This document shows positions 1 to 11,587 of a DNA stretch of 64,000 bases, piece after piece. The notes beneath the pieces were generated by a model, which saw nothing but the letters and a program-made list of their open reading frames with translations, made no database searches and was not told the origin of the DNA. Numbering within the stretch: the stretch's first letter is position 1; every line of letters begins with the position of its first letter. A program made the translations under genes and the position numbers. The stretch comes from Plectrocnemia conspersa (lineage: Eukaryota; Arthropoda; Insecta; Trichoptera; Polycentropodidae): positions 186,001 through 250,000 of the forward strand of contig VTFK01000152.1 in NCBI GenBank assembly GCA_009617715.1, given 5' to 3'.

Positions 1-539
1 TTCGTTATGATGCATGGCCGCTCTTCGCCGACTGTCGCATGATTCGGAGCGAGCGGAGCAAAAATGGAGGCGTCACCCGACCGAGACGAGCTCGGCGTTT
101 GACATCGCAGCTAGACTTTCAAAACTAGCGTTGCGGTCTTAACGCCGCTTTACAGGCCCATGACCGATACGTAAAAATAATCATAATAACTATATATAGT
201 GTAATCATATTATTTTAAAATTAAAAAATGCTTTTAATTATATTGTTAGATTCACTTACGGTTTCAAAATAAAAATACAAAGTAATTTTTTTTATAAACT
301 TGTATAAAAAAAATCTTCAACATATAATATACATATATGTATATCATAGATTATATTGCTATTTATATATATATATAATTTAAAACAAATTTGAATTAAC
401 TGTTTATGACTATTATTAAAAAAATAGTAGTAATTTTTTTACTATTTTTTTTAATAATATTTTTTTACAGAAATCTCGGACGAGTTATCGATATAAAAAA
501 TCTGGAATTAACAAATAACATTTATTTACAAAAATATGT
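1..539. other. Spacer with GC-rich stub
   Basis: Positions 1-170 are clearly richer in GC and CpG than the DNA after them and end abruptly in A/T tracts. No long open frame crosses the stub on either strand. It could be the edge of a feature left of the window or a piece of mobile element. The rest is A/T-rich with TA runs and holds nothing I can name; the 82-codon open frame at 406-654 overlaps a dispersed repeat and does not look coding. Confidence 0.4.
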
Positions 540-690
540 TGATATATTTGACGTTATTTCAGTGGCAAAAGTTGGCCAGTCGGTGGTCGTTTTTTTATTA
601 TTTCGACTTAAGATTCATAGTATTTCATTAAATGACATGCATTCTTCTGTCTGAACAAATTCAAGGTGGTCCCTGCTTAGAATCCACGTC
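540..690 (+). repeat. Dispersed repeat family H, copy 1
   Basis: This stretch closely matches 32940-33120 on the same strand and 24400-24600 on the opposite strand. Shared landmarks are a GGTCAGTCAGTGGTCG-like block, a run of T, a 'tagtatttcattaaatgaca' block and a following TGCATTTTTCTG block. It has no coding potential and is probably part of a non-autonomous DNA transposon. Confidence 0.65.
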
Positions 691-960
691 AAAAGCAATA
701 AAATCGTGCCGTCGCAGTGTAAACGCTCAGTAATCTAAAGTTAACATTAAGACTTTTTAATATAAATATTACCACTTCCAATAAGTGAGAATCGAATGAA
801 GCATGTCTAACCAAATTTTGACCAATAGGAGAGCGCAAAAAACAATTATCCCTTCTCAGAAGTTAAGAATCCACGTCAAAAGCAATAAAATCGTGTCGGC
901 GTCGTCGCAGTGGGAACTCGTCTCTTGTGAGGTACATTTCCACCGCTCTGGGTATATTAA
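691..960 (+). repeat. Foldback repeat family A, partial copy
   Basis: Positions 795-925 match one arm of the hairpin element at 20909-21112, and related arms occur at 5521-5660 and 53490-53620. Landmarks are 'caattatcccttctcagaag' and 'aagcaataaaatcgtg' followed by a GC-rich tip. The 'aagcaataaaatcgtg' block occurs twice here (about 697 and 877), so two partial copies lie in tandem or a duplication has occurred. Confidence 0.65.
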
Positions 961-1002
961 TAAGCAAAATTACGCAAATGAGGTGAAGAAATCCTCATGT
1001 GA

Positions 1003-1510
1003 TTCACGAGAGACCATTACTTTTTTAATAATGATGAAAGTCGGATTGTAAAAATCAACGGGGAACGTTTTAGGCGCATGATAACCGATATTTGGCAGGA
1101 AATCGAAGATAATGATGTGCAAAATATGTGGTTCAAACAAGACGGCGCAATTTGCCACACATCGGGTGCAACATTGGATGTTTTGCGTGAAAAGTTCCCA
1201 GATCGCATTATTTCAAGTTGTGGTGACGTCAATTGGCCGACAAGGTCATACGATTTCACGACGATGGATTTTTTCGTTTGTTTACGCCGAGAGTAGCGTC
1301 TACGCCGACAAACTCGAAACGTTGAGCACATAAAAACCAACATTCGCCAAGTTACAGCCGAAATACCGCCGAAATGTATGATATATGTATTTTTTCTTAA
1401 ATAATGAAATACATCAAATGTTCGATTAATAAAAAAATCGAAAGGTATCTTTAAATTTGTGTGTGTGTTTTTTTAAAGTTCGGAAACTGAATTTGGATCA
1501 CTCTTTACTT
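1003..1510 (+). mobile_element. Tc1/mariner-type transposase relic
   Basis: The frame from about 1012 to 1296 reads as the C-terminal half of a mariner-like DDE transposase: an HYFF stretch, a WFKQDGAICHT block holding the second catalytic Asp, and a VNWPTRSYDFTTMDFF block where active elements have NWPPRSPDLTPLDFF. It stops at 1294-1296, while the expected continuation (KLETL...NIRQVTAEIPPKM) runs on in another frame to about 1378, so a frameshift has broken it. The first catalytic Asp and N-terminal helix-turn-helix are missing. The AT-rich tail around 1400-1510, with an 'agttcggaaactgaattt' block, resembles 11880-11975 and is probably the element's terminus. A dead copy. Confidence 0.85.
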
Positions 1511-3480
1511 GCCTCGAGTGGTTTACATATTTTATGGTGTCAAAACTAACGTTAAGCGATTATTGCGCAGATTTGAAACTGAACAATTGGTGTTCCCAAT
1601 TTCTCCTGCCAGCAGCACTTACCTGGATGCAGATCATTAAATATCTCGGATGGTTTGCCTTTTATGATGTGTTTAGGTTTTACTTACATGTTGATCTAAA
1701 TACTAATTCTCATTCTTATTTTTTATATAAAAGTAAAATATCTGTCAAGGATTAAACTGATTTTTAATATTACTTAAACCACGGAGATCGTCTAAAAGTA
1801 AAAGAGGCGATAATTTGAAATAACAATATCAGAGAATTACGATAGGTATTAAGCAAAACCGTTCTAAATTGAGATAAACTATTTATTGATAGCGATTGTT
1901 CACTACTTTATTTTTAACATAATTAGTTAAATGGACATATTATACGACACAAATATGAACATATTCAATAAATAGGCAAAGAAAGAGTTACAAAATATCG
2001 AATGATATCTAGTTAATTGATTGGCTTATATTATGTATTGTTTTTTTAGCTATATTATTTTTTGATGTTGCATTTAAAAATAATAATTTTTTCATCAGAA
2101 AGTTTTAGAGCCACAGATTTAGTTTCAAGTTTTAGACCCACAGATTTAGATTTAAATTTTTTTATCTTTTGTTATCTTTATGTTTTTTTTTATCTAAGTG
2201 CTAGCTAGGGATATTAAGTATCATTGGATTTTAAACCTAGTTACTTGAATCATTGCTGATAAGTGCATTTAGATTTGAATTATTAGAATCTATGGTCCGG
2301 TGAAAAAGTATTTTTAAATATACTAATAATTTATTTGTGAATATAAAACAGTATTTCGTTAAAGTCCGAGTATATGTTTTTATACTATATTATAATATAT
2401 TCAGGTATCTCAGGTATAAAGGTGGTGGTTTGAAACAGTCAAAGATAACCTTTTTAAAACACTGCGGCTTTTCGATAAAATAGCTTTAATGTTTTGCAAT
2501 ACTTCTTGAGGATAGCTTTCTTTACCGCGTTAAGTTAAGTGCGTTTTTAACGTATAATAGTTTCTTTTTACAAGAGAAAATTACGGTTTTATCTTAAAAG
2601 CTAATGCTACCGAAAATTCGATTGCAAATTTATTTGATATATAAAAAGGTTCTCTGTGTGTATTGTATATATACTGATAACATTTCGAGCGTTTCTTTAT
2701 TTTTATGATTATATATCGACCGTTTTCTACATGAGTGGAACATGGAATAAACGATGAAAGCATTTTTGTAAATATTGGAGATAAGGAAGAATTAATAACA
2801 ATTCATGTAGATATGGTGACTATTAATTTATGTAAAACATTTCTACTACTTATTTATTTGAAACGCATGAAAGTCCTACTTATATTTTTTTGATACAATA
2901 ATTTTATTTATAGATTCAAAAGTATCTTTTGCTTAATGATTTTTACAGATATTTATAATTCAGCTGCATATAGTCATTATATTCACAAGAGAGAAATTTA
3001 TTTTTACAACTAAATCTGCGTCTCAAATAAGGAAAAGATAAATCCCTACGCGTATATTTACAAGAAGAGTCCCATTTTTTATTATTTGAAGATATCGAAA
3101 AGATGTAGGAGGGTGACGCACGATTATAAATACTAGATAAAGTAGTAAACATCTCACGATATCGTCAATATATACATACTTTATTTTTTTCTAAATTTGC
3201 CATACATTTCAGAAATTCAAAAGAAAACTGATTTTAATTGAATTTTACTTTTTTATTTAATTGTGCAAAGATCTTCTTTCACCTTTTAAACAATTTCAAT
3301 TAGTAAAAAATTATACAATTTACGCCAATTTATACAAAGTGAAAGCGAGATTCGTGCAATGACTACAATAGTTTATTTTGCGCGAAAAGATATTGAAATT
3401 AATTATTAATTGTCAACCTATTTGTGGCAAAGACATTATGAATATTCAAAACGATGATGTAAATTTAAAGTAGAATCGAG
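1511..3480. other. AT-rich spacer, no gene seen
   Basis: Open frames here (1534-1755, 2581-2763, 2943-3152) are short and rich in Lys/Tyr/Phe/Ile, as expected of A/T-rich non-coding DNA. None carries a recognisable motif or splice-linked partner. Confidence 0.5.
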
Positions 3481-3850
3481 TTCATAATCATCATTATCAT
3501 AGCGCTACAGCCAAAATGGGCCTTGGTCTCATCCAGGATTATCTTCCATCTCACTCTATAACGTATTCGCAGACCACCTGTACATTTTTTATCCTCAGGT
3601 TTATAAAAAGTTAGTCGCTTCGTGGGTTTCGAGTCATCCATGTATTTTATTAAACTTAATCAATTCAGGCTCCTGATACAACTCGTAGAGTGTACCATTC
3701 TCGCTTGTGCTCCATGCTTATGTTTCACGCCCGTATATCAGGACTGGTCCAACCAAATTATTATATACATTTTTTAAAGTTATTTTGGATATACCTACGG
3801 GTGGTTTTGAATTATCTTTGCATATTAAATAACTGTTAAAAACGCATTAA
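3481..3850 (-). mobile_element. RTE-like retrotransposon 3' relic
   Basis: On the minus strand, broken frames give the C-terminal part of a non-LTR reverse transcriptase: LVGPVLIYGRET (family form LIRPVLLYGSETW), then LYELYQEPELIKFNKIHG (family form ELYxEPxxxKxIKxxRLRW), with in-frame stops between. The adjacent 'gcgctacagccaaaatgggc' region is typical of the 3' part of such elements. Several stops and frameshifts show an old copy. Confidence 0.7.
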
Positions 3851-4416
3851 AAAAAATAAAAGGCGTTTATCTAAAGACAAATAGCGTAGTCCGAAAGACG
3901 CTGGACTGATATTTTAGAGGCCGCAAGTTTAGGTCACGCAGCAGACTAAAACTTTTTTATGAATTGATTTGTACTTTGTATAAATTAAATCTCTAATATT
4001 TCTGCAAGCAAACTAACAATTGTTTTTACTAAAAATAGTTACATATTAAGAAATAAAAATAAACTGCCACGAATACGTTTACGATTACTCCTACCCCCCG
4101 CTTTTAATCAATTAGCGTGGATGTAGAATATTTTAAATAATATTTTTTTAATTGATGAATAGTAAAATTATACATTTAATATAAAAAAATATGTGTTTTT
4201 CCTTGTCTGTGGTTAATTTAAAGGAGGTTACATAGGGGATAGGATTTCGAATCCAAATGTATCTCTACTTATTATTATTGGCTACTCAAATGCTAGCTTT
4301 TTGTTACTAAGTAGATAAAATATTTTTTTGCTACTTGTTAAGAATATTGGTGCCACGTTCAGAAACTAATGGTTATGAACATTTCATGAACATTTGGCCA
4401 TAACTGCTATGCAAGC
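3851..4416. other. AT-rich spacer, no gene seen
   Basis: A/T-rich DNA with no open frame, RNA gene or clear repeat boundary that I can support. Confidence 0.45.
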
Positions 4417-4535
4417 ATTGCTCACGTGGCAATTGTTCGCACGAACTTTGTTCACAGGAAGATTGATCACGCGGATTATTGCTCACACGAAATTTGGTCA
4501 CAAATATTCGTGTGACCAGTTGCCACGTGAGCAAT
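4417..4535. repeat. Small foldback element with internal 15-16 bp repeats
   Basis: A perfect 16-bp inverted repeat, ATTGCTCACGTGGCAA at 4417-4432 and its reverse complement at 4520-4535, bounds about 119 bp. Between the arms lie roughly six degenerate 15-16 bp units of the form TTGnTCAC(A/G)nG, so the whole block is a periodic array ending in an inverted arm. Each arm holds a CACGTG palindrome, the E-box core. It lies about 220 bp upstream of the start of ZAD gene 1. It could be a MITE or a minisatellite; any regulatory role is inference. Confidence 0.7.
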
Positions 4536-4756
4536 AGTTCGTTCATCCTACATAAATACGTTCTAAAATTTAAAACTACAGTTTTATTTTTATATTTTTA
4601 GTTCTGAAATAAAAAAAAATATTGCGTCATTAATTTTGCACGTATGACTCAATAAACAACGATAGATATTTTTTAGTCCAAAGCATATTTTAACTAGCTG
4701 TCAAATACTTTTTAGGTTCATGGTCAATATTATGTTGCTGTGGACCACGAGCGGAG

Positions 4757-7700
4757 ATGGCGGCTCGGTTCACGGCTGTGTGCCGGCTTTGCGGCGGAAT
4801 TCGACTCGACGACGAGGATTCCGGTTGCAAAGACCGACTCAAAGACCTCATTTTGAAATACATCGGCGTTCCCGTAAGTTTTTTGTGGTTATATTCCATC
4901 TCGGCTTCATTTGAAAGCTTAAATGACCTTCGGATTGCATTGTTTTGACGGAATATGCCAATAAACGTCACTAAGCTCATATATAACCTCAAAGCTGTTA
5001 ATTTGTTTTAAACTGCGCAATGTTGATAATTAATACCTACGTTTCTATATTATTTCAGATTAAGGATGACGATATACTTCCAAAAAGTGTGTGCATGCAG
5101 TGTAGCGATAAAATAGAACAATTCCACGTATACGTCGACGAATGTCTGAATACGCAGATTAAATTGGCGCAATACGTTGACGGCAGCCAAGAAGAAATCA
5201 AAGTAGAATCGTTGGATGAGTCTCCTTTGAAACTTATAAAGGAAGAAAATGATTCATTCGAAGATATTGCTGTGAGTATATAATGCATTATCAATTCAAT
5301 CATAAACAATCTAACTATATATTTTAATTTCAGATCAAATTTGAGTCCAGTATTGATCTTGAAGGTAATTCAAATATTATTTGATAATGAAGTTCTTGGA
5401 ATCGGGTATAATAATGACCACAGTCGGGCAACAAAATTATTTAGGGTTTTTTTCTTAAAAAGCCACTAATTTTGCACAAGAAATTTAGTCGCGAATTAAA
5501 AAAAATCCCTTAATAACCACTAATAAACGCTCGTTTCCGAGCGTTCCCACTGCGACGGCGATGGCACGATTTTATTGCTTTTGATGTGAATTTTTGTCTT
5601 CTGAGAAGTGATTATTGTTTTTGTGCTCTCCTACTCACTAAAATTCGGTTTGAATATACTTTGATCAGTCCTCTTATAATAAGTAAATAGTAATATCGGT
5701 AAGGATGAATAAGTATGTATTTATTTTTACGCTTATTTTCTCCTGAGTGATGAGTTGGCTTAGTTTTTTGTAGTATTTTGGACTTGATCTAATAAAAGTT
5801 CTAAAACTAAAATTAGTTTTAGAACTTACATAAGGTTAGATTTGGGTTTTAGGACGTTTCGCAACTGTCAAATTGAGTTTCATAGACATTTTAGAGCAGC
5901 ATATTGGCACCTATCAGTTAAATTATATTTTTGTTAGTAGAAGAAATGTTTCTATTGGTGAAAAATTATTTGGACTTGACTAGTGAAAATATAACTGTAA
6001 CATTTATACATCGGATGTAAATAAATAATGATAAGTATGTAAATATATATATATTATTACCTATAGAAAAGTTGAAATCATATAATTTTACTGACACCTG
6101 CCAGATCATTTATATTTTCACTGGTAAAACTATACATCTACTAGTGAAATGTGTTCTGATATGATTTTACTGAAATGACGTATTTAAAAAAATATTTTCA
6201 GTATAAATTCGAGAGTGTTTTTTTCTAGATTTTTATTTTAGGAATAAGCACATGAAAATAAATGTATTATTTTTTTATTTTACTGCATTAAATCTAGTTG
6301 TCAAGTTACCGATATTGCAATTTATAAAAACATTAAATTTGTATGATTCGGCTGGTGATGTTGTTGATTTTTAAAGTAATAAAGTCAACAATAATTTTCA
6401 AACAAATTTTAACACAAATGGATCCGAGTCTAAAAACTACAATCTGTCCCTTTGAATAATAATGTTTATTGTGAAAGTACTACCTAGAAAGTGGGTGCTT
6501 TTGAAGGCAATGTTCCGCTTTATATATTATATAATATGTATAAAAAGGGCTAAAGGAACTTATACCTGAAATACATCAGTATATAGGTACATCAAAAACA
6601 ACTGTAGTTTAGTTCAGAGTCATTATTTGAGGTCGATTCTTACTCTTTTTATAAATATATTTTTGCTATGATTTTTTCCAGAGTCGAGCCTCTCAAGGAG
6701 AACGGGCTCCAGGAATTTGTCCCCTCTCAGCAGGCTTGGTTGTAACTCTGCACAAATCCGACCTACAACTAGGGTTGACACCTCAGACCAAGGTCTCACC
6801 CAGAGATGACAAAATATAATACATTTTTTTTATTATTTTATCATATAAAAATAATATACATAAAAAATAATTTCAAGAATAATTCAATCAAGACAAATTA
6901 CAAATATTACTTAAAAAAAAAATATTTTTCAATGTATATTTTTTTTATCTGATATGGCTAAATTTACAATATCGAATTTTTTATAAATTCATGGAATTCT
7001 AGACATCATGTTCATGCTAAAATTCGAATTTTACGCGTAATTCTGCCTAGACCAATTCCATACGCATCTAATAGCATTCGTCTATGAAACTAATATGCTG
7101 CTTTAAAATGTTCAGGAAGACAAAGATGGACAAAATTTTTGAGGAGGACGTTTGATCACCTTATCTATAACTGCTAAAAAACAACGCTTTATAAATTCTG
7201 CATTTGTAAATGGCTTTCCTCCCTTCGCAATGAATTTTTAAATAATATAGCTAGAACGTAAAAACGACTCATTTTGAACACAGCTATTTAAATGTGTTTT
7301 GTTGACCCATTAAAAAAGCTTTTAATTTATTAAATTAAGGAAAAACAGAAGCCACATGAAAGTTGTGTAATATGTGTGAACGAAATTTAGATGTGATTTA
7401 AACAATACATTATATATAATATAAAGAATACATATTTTGTTTTTATATTTATATAAAATTTATGCTGCTTTTAGTATCCGTTCAGCGAAGATATGCACCG
7501 ATCCTAGCCTTTATTCAAGTAAGGTCCGAATGTCCTCTTCAAAAATTTTGTTTTTTGTCTTTCTTGAACAAAAATTCAAATGAAAAACTTTTTTTCTTTT
7601 AAGTTCCTGTAACAATTTCTCCTTCTCAAAAAATTTATGGTTTTTATGCTAGTGCTTTGGAAATGTTGATGGACGCCACCCTAATATGCGATATTGTTTA

Positions 7701-9704
7701 TTTTATGTTGAAATTCGTTTCTTAAAAAATCGAATTTTATAACATTTCTAGTGATGCAATGACTATGGGTGGTCATAAGATGGTCACTAATAAAAATTCG
7801 ATGCTGAAAATTTATAATAAAGTTCTAAGTATATATCGAACTATGATTGATTAACTCAAGTTATGTATTTATAATTAATTTATAGAAAATTACGATGATG
7901 CTATATCAGATGATTATGATTGCGACGATTCTGATATTAGTGTCAAGTTAAAGCCGTTGAAGAGGAGAAAGAATGACTCTCTACAATTGGAAAAGTCGAA
8001 AAAAAAGAGAACTCAACCATTTCTGACTAAATATATTATGTTAGATTATTACATTTAATCTCAATATTATTTGCTTTATATTTCAATTAATCGGTTTAAT
8101 TGTTCTTTTTAAGATTTTCTTGTTATGTGTGCGAACAGAAATATGAAAACTGGTACCGATTGAAATCTCACATTAGTCAAACTCACAATCAACTGCCAAA
8201 AGTGAAGTGTATATGCGGATGTTTCCTAAAATCCAAGAGTGCTATATATCGACATGTAGCTGGCCACAATGATCCATCTAATTTTGCGTAATTAAAACAT
8301 TGTGATATATGACGTCATATAAGTTCATTTTCATAATCTGAAACATTATTATGCGACCATGACATGTTGCTATTTTTCATTAATATTTATAGCAAAAAAT
8401 AGAGCAAAATTTTTGTACAATGTTATTATGCAGATGAACTTATGGTATGACCTCTATGTGTTATCACTAAAGTATTTAACGAGGTAAATTATATTCAAGC
8501 TGCGATCAATGCCCGCGAATAACGAAAACTTTGGATGCCCTCAAAACGCACAAGATGAGGCACGTGCCCAAGACGGACCGAGTTTTTCAATGCTCATCTT
8601 GCGAGAAGACTTTCAGCTCCAAAGAAAACTTGAAATCGCACGAAAAAGTACACATTCCCATAACGGAGAGATGCATATTTCCGTGTAACATTTGCGGAAA
8701 CAAGTAATTTTATTATATAATATGTCAATGTATATATCTCTCTTGAACGTTTTTTTTCTTGATTAAGATTTACGACTAAATCTGCTGTTGTCGGACATGT
8801 CAGGGCCGTTCACGAGAAGATTAAGCGGTTCATATGTGATATTTGTGGTTATGCGTGCAGCACTAGAGGCGAATTGGTCCAACATCGAGCTATTCACAGC
8901 GAAGAGAAGCAATTTGAGTGTAAAATATGTTTGAAAAGGTGATTTATATCAGTTAAATTTAAATTAAGGGAGGGATGTAATAATGATAAAATAGACTAGT
9001 AATGTTTATATGGGCTGAATAATTTGTAATATAACATAATTCACTTTTAGCCATTCACCTTCTTTGACATACCTCATGTGGCACCCACTTTTTAAATTTC
9101 CTTATGTTTTCCATTTCATGAAAAGTTTAATTATGACTTAAATTTGCTTTTATTGACACATTCAACATATCCCTTTAAAAAACTGATTTTTACTTTCAAC
9201 TTACAATTTTATTACAGGTTCAAGACGTATTCGAATCTGAAAGCTCACATAGACATCCATCCGGAAACTTCGTATCCCTGCACAATTTGTGGTAAAGTAT
9301 TGAACAGTCGACGTACTTGGCGTAAACATTACTTGGTTCATCAAGACCTGTATCAGCACAAATGTCCTCATTGCAATAAATCGTTCAAAAGAAGACACAC
9401 CCTTAAAGTATTTGATTTTATTTTATTTTTTCAACACAATTTTCTGCATAATAATAACATTCAAATATTGTTTCAGATGCATATGGTTACTCATACTGGA
9501 GCCAAACCAGTTAAATGTCCGTGGTGTCCTCAAAGGTTTTCTTATAGCTCCTCGTTACGCTCCCACAAGCAAAAGTTGCACTACGAGCAAATGATGGCTT
9601 CGAATGGCGATAAGGAGCAAAATAAAGTCGTACAACCTTCAAATGAGACCTTGGACCAGGGAATTGCGATTACTATCAATTCGATCGTTACAATAATAGA
9701 ATAG
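4757..9704 (+). CDS. ZAD-C2H2 zinc-finger protein 1 (9 exons, 493 aa)
   Basis: A nuclear DNA-binding protein of the insect ZAD-C2H2 family, probably a transcriptional regulator. Exons: 4757-4873, 5059-5271, 5334-5364, 7886-8039, 8114-8287, 8500-8703, 8768-8938, 9218-9407, 9477-9704; all introns are GT-AG and the frame stays open to the stop. The N-terminal ZAD is built by Cys9, Cys12, Cys51 and Cys54 (CRLC...CMQC); in this family it mediates dimerisation. An acidic then Lys-rich linker follows, then ten C2H2 fingers, the second atypical in its cysteines, most split by introns. The start is the first ATG of the open frame, eight residues before the first zinc cysteine. The intron 4 donor (GTTAGA) is weak but keeps frame. 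Intron 3 (2.5 kb) is full of repeats. Exon lengths and phases match ZAD gene 3. The DNA target and biological role cannot be read from the sequence. Confidence 0.9.
5521..6620 (-). repeat. Repeat family A, long copy in intron 3 of ZAD gene 1
   Basis: About 1.1 kb of repeat. In order on the plus strand: one hairpin arm (5540-5660), a block with AGTTCTAAAACT and its near-mirror AGTTTTAGAACT (5795-5830), a 'cgtttcgcaactgtcaaatt' block, many short 'actagtgaaaatata' motifs, and a terminal part with a TATAAAAAG box near 6540. Related DNA lies at 53480-54100 (same orientation) and at 20560-21180, 24690-25020 and 47060-47270 (opposite orientation). No protein is encoded. Confidence 0.6.
6640..7880. 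other. Intronic DNA of ZAD gene 1 with unidentified GC-rich patch
   Basis: Positions 6680-6815 are GC-richer (containing 'aacgggctccaggaatttgt') and look like a piece of a mobile element, probably retrotransposon 5' or untranslated sequence, but no frame identifies it. The remainder is A/T-rich. A short 'aatatgctgctttaaaatgt' block near 7095 is shared with repeat family A. Confidence 0.35.
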
Positions 9705-9924
9705 GCTTCTAGTATTTAAGTATATTGAAAAAAAACTATTTTATAGATATTTTACTACTGTAGTTTGGATTTTTTTGCTTAGTGAAAATTCTGAATATGT
9801 TTGTGATATATTATCATTTCTATTATTTTTATAAACATAATAATGTATAAATGTAAATAAGCATTAGCTATCATTCCGTCCCTAATGTATAAATATGTTA
9901 TAAATAGAACACTGTGATTGTTAT

Positions 9925-9930
9925 AATAAA
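9925..9930 (+). promoter_or_regulatory. Candidate poly(A) signal of ZAD gene 1
   Basis: An AATAAA hexamer about 220 bp after the stop codon of ZAD gene 1, followed by A/T-rich sequence. It is a plausible 3'-end signal, but such hexamers are frequent in this composition. Confidence 0.4.
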
Positions 9931-10739
9931 AAATTTCATGACTTATGAATGTTATTTATAATTTTACAAAGGACAACACTGTTCAAAATATTAAATTAAA
10001 TTAATCCAATAGTACTTTAGAATATGACTGATAAGCTTGCTTGTTTTTGCTTAGCTTAGCAATTCGACACCGTAGACGAGACTTTACAATGCGTAATAAA
10101 TATTGAAATATGAGGGAAATAGTAATTTTTAATAACTAATGGAATTCCATATTCACATATTTAAAATCATTTAAGTGAAGTGAACTCAAAAATATTTTGT
10201 TGCTTGATTAACAGCCAGATCATATTATAACATGCAACATTGGAAAGAAACTGATCTTAGTTGGTAGTAATAGAGTTGGATGTTAATTTTTAATGGGGGT
10301 ATTAACGAAGGACGAAACAGCTTAACCCAAAGATGGCGCTCCAGCAAAAAAGTATAAAAAAATAATATGTTAAAATAGTTAAACAGATCGAAAAATTTAA
10401 TTTTATTACCAATAAACTGCTAAAAAATGTTGAGATTTAATTGGATGTAATACGCACATTTTTATGGTAAATCACAATTTTATTATCCCAGCCTGGGCGA
10501 AGTGGGATATTTTTAATGTGTTTGTATCCCATTTTTATGTGTTTGGCCACATATTTTTGCTTAATGGTATTATATCTTATAACATTAGTGTAAAATTGGA
10601 AAACCTGGAGCTACGCTGGCAGTTCAAAGCTATCAAGACGAAGTGACTTCAATTAGCGATGTGATGGAAGAATGTCTTCTGCCGGTCGGCACCTCGCCGA
10701 TCGACGTGTAACTATGTCATATAATAACAATGTAATTAA
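9931..10739. other. Spacer between ZAD gene 1 and the Jockey insertion
   Basis: Mostly A/T-rich. Positions 10600-10710 are GC-richer and partly open (ending near 'cgccgatcgacgtgta') but contain stops in all frames that I checked and match nothing I recognise. Confidence 0.4.
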
Positions 10740-10747
10740 ATCAGATA

Positions 10748-11580
10748 ATGGCCGTCGACAAACTGCAAGGCATATGTGAGATCCTCGAACGATGGTTCGC
10801 AAAGTGGAGGATTTCCATAAACCCCAAAAAGAGCGCAGCCGTAATGTTCACCAGGAGGCCTAAAAAGAAAACCGGTACATTGAAACCCATCACCATGTTC
10901 GGAGAGGACATCCCGTGGGTCAGCGAGACTCGATACCTCGGGGTCATCCTAGACAGTAGACTAACGTGGAAACCCCACGTCGAGCACATCAGAACAAAAG
11001 CACTCGGAGGGCTTGCTGCCGTCCGCCCGATTACGGGCAGACGCAGTAAGCTCAACGTGAAAAATAAAGTCCTCCTATATAAGATGATGATAAGACCGGT
11101 CATGACATACGCGGCGCCTGTTTGGGGCTATGCACGTGCAAAACTAATCGACAGGCTTCAAGTTGTCCAGAACAGGATGCTGCGGGAGGCCACAGACGCT
11201 CCGTGGTTCGTCAGGAACGTTGATATCCGCAAGGATACCAACACCAGGCTAATCATGGAGTTCATGAAGGAACTCTCCACAAGGTTCCATAAGACCCTGC
11301 CGACGATCCCAAACGACACGATCAGGAACCTGAGCAGCAGAGACGACCCATACGGACACCCCCAGCCGAGAGACATCCTCAGATACAAGCCGCCTTAAAG
11401 CAGCGCACACTCCATTATCACACCATTATTCTTTTAATTATACACACACTTATGTAAATTGACATGAAGGCTGAAAGGCCGGATTAATTCTACTTTCATT
11501 TTCAGACACAAATACATTCGACTGTGAACGACGCGCTATGCGCAGAACACACACCACCAATACTTTGACTTTGACTTTGA
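10748..11580 (+). mobile_element. 5'-truncated Jockey-like non-LTR retrotransposon with target duplication
   Basis: An open frame at 10748-11398 encodes the C-terminal part of a Jockey-type reverse transcriptase, starting just after the catalytic YADD region: LERWFAKWRISINPKKS, a RYLGVILDSRLTWKPHV block and YAAPVWGYA. The 3' untranslated part ends in CTTTGA-type tandem units at about 11563-11580. The flanks carry the direct repeat (A)TCAGATA at 10740-10747 and 11580-11587, so the insertion is bounded on both sides. GC content is far above the neighbourhood and the frame is unbroken, so it is fairly recent. It cannot move on its own because the endonuclease and catalytic core are missing. Confidence 0.92.
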
Positions 11581-11587
11581 TCAGATA

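Noticed and set aside
803..1051. 82-codon open frame on the plus strand
   Set aside because: It lies across repeat family A and runs into the mariner relic; no motif.
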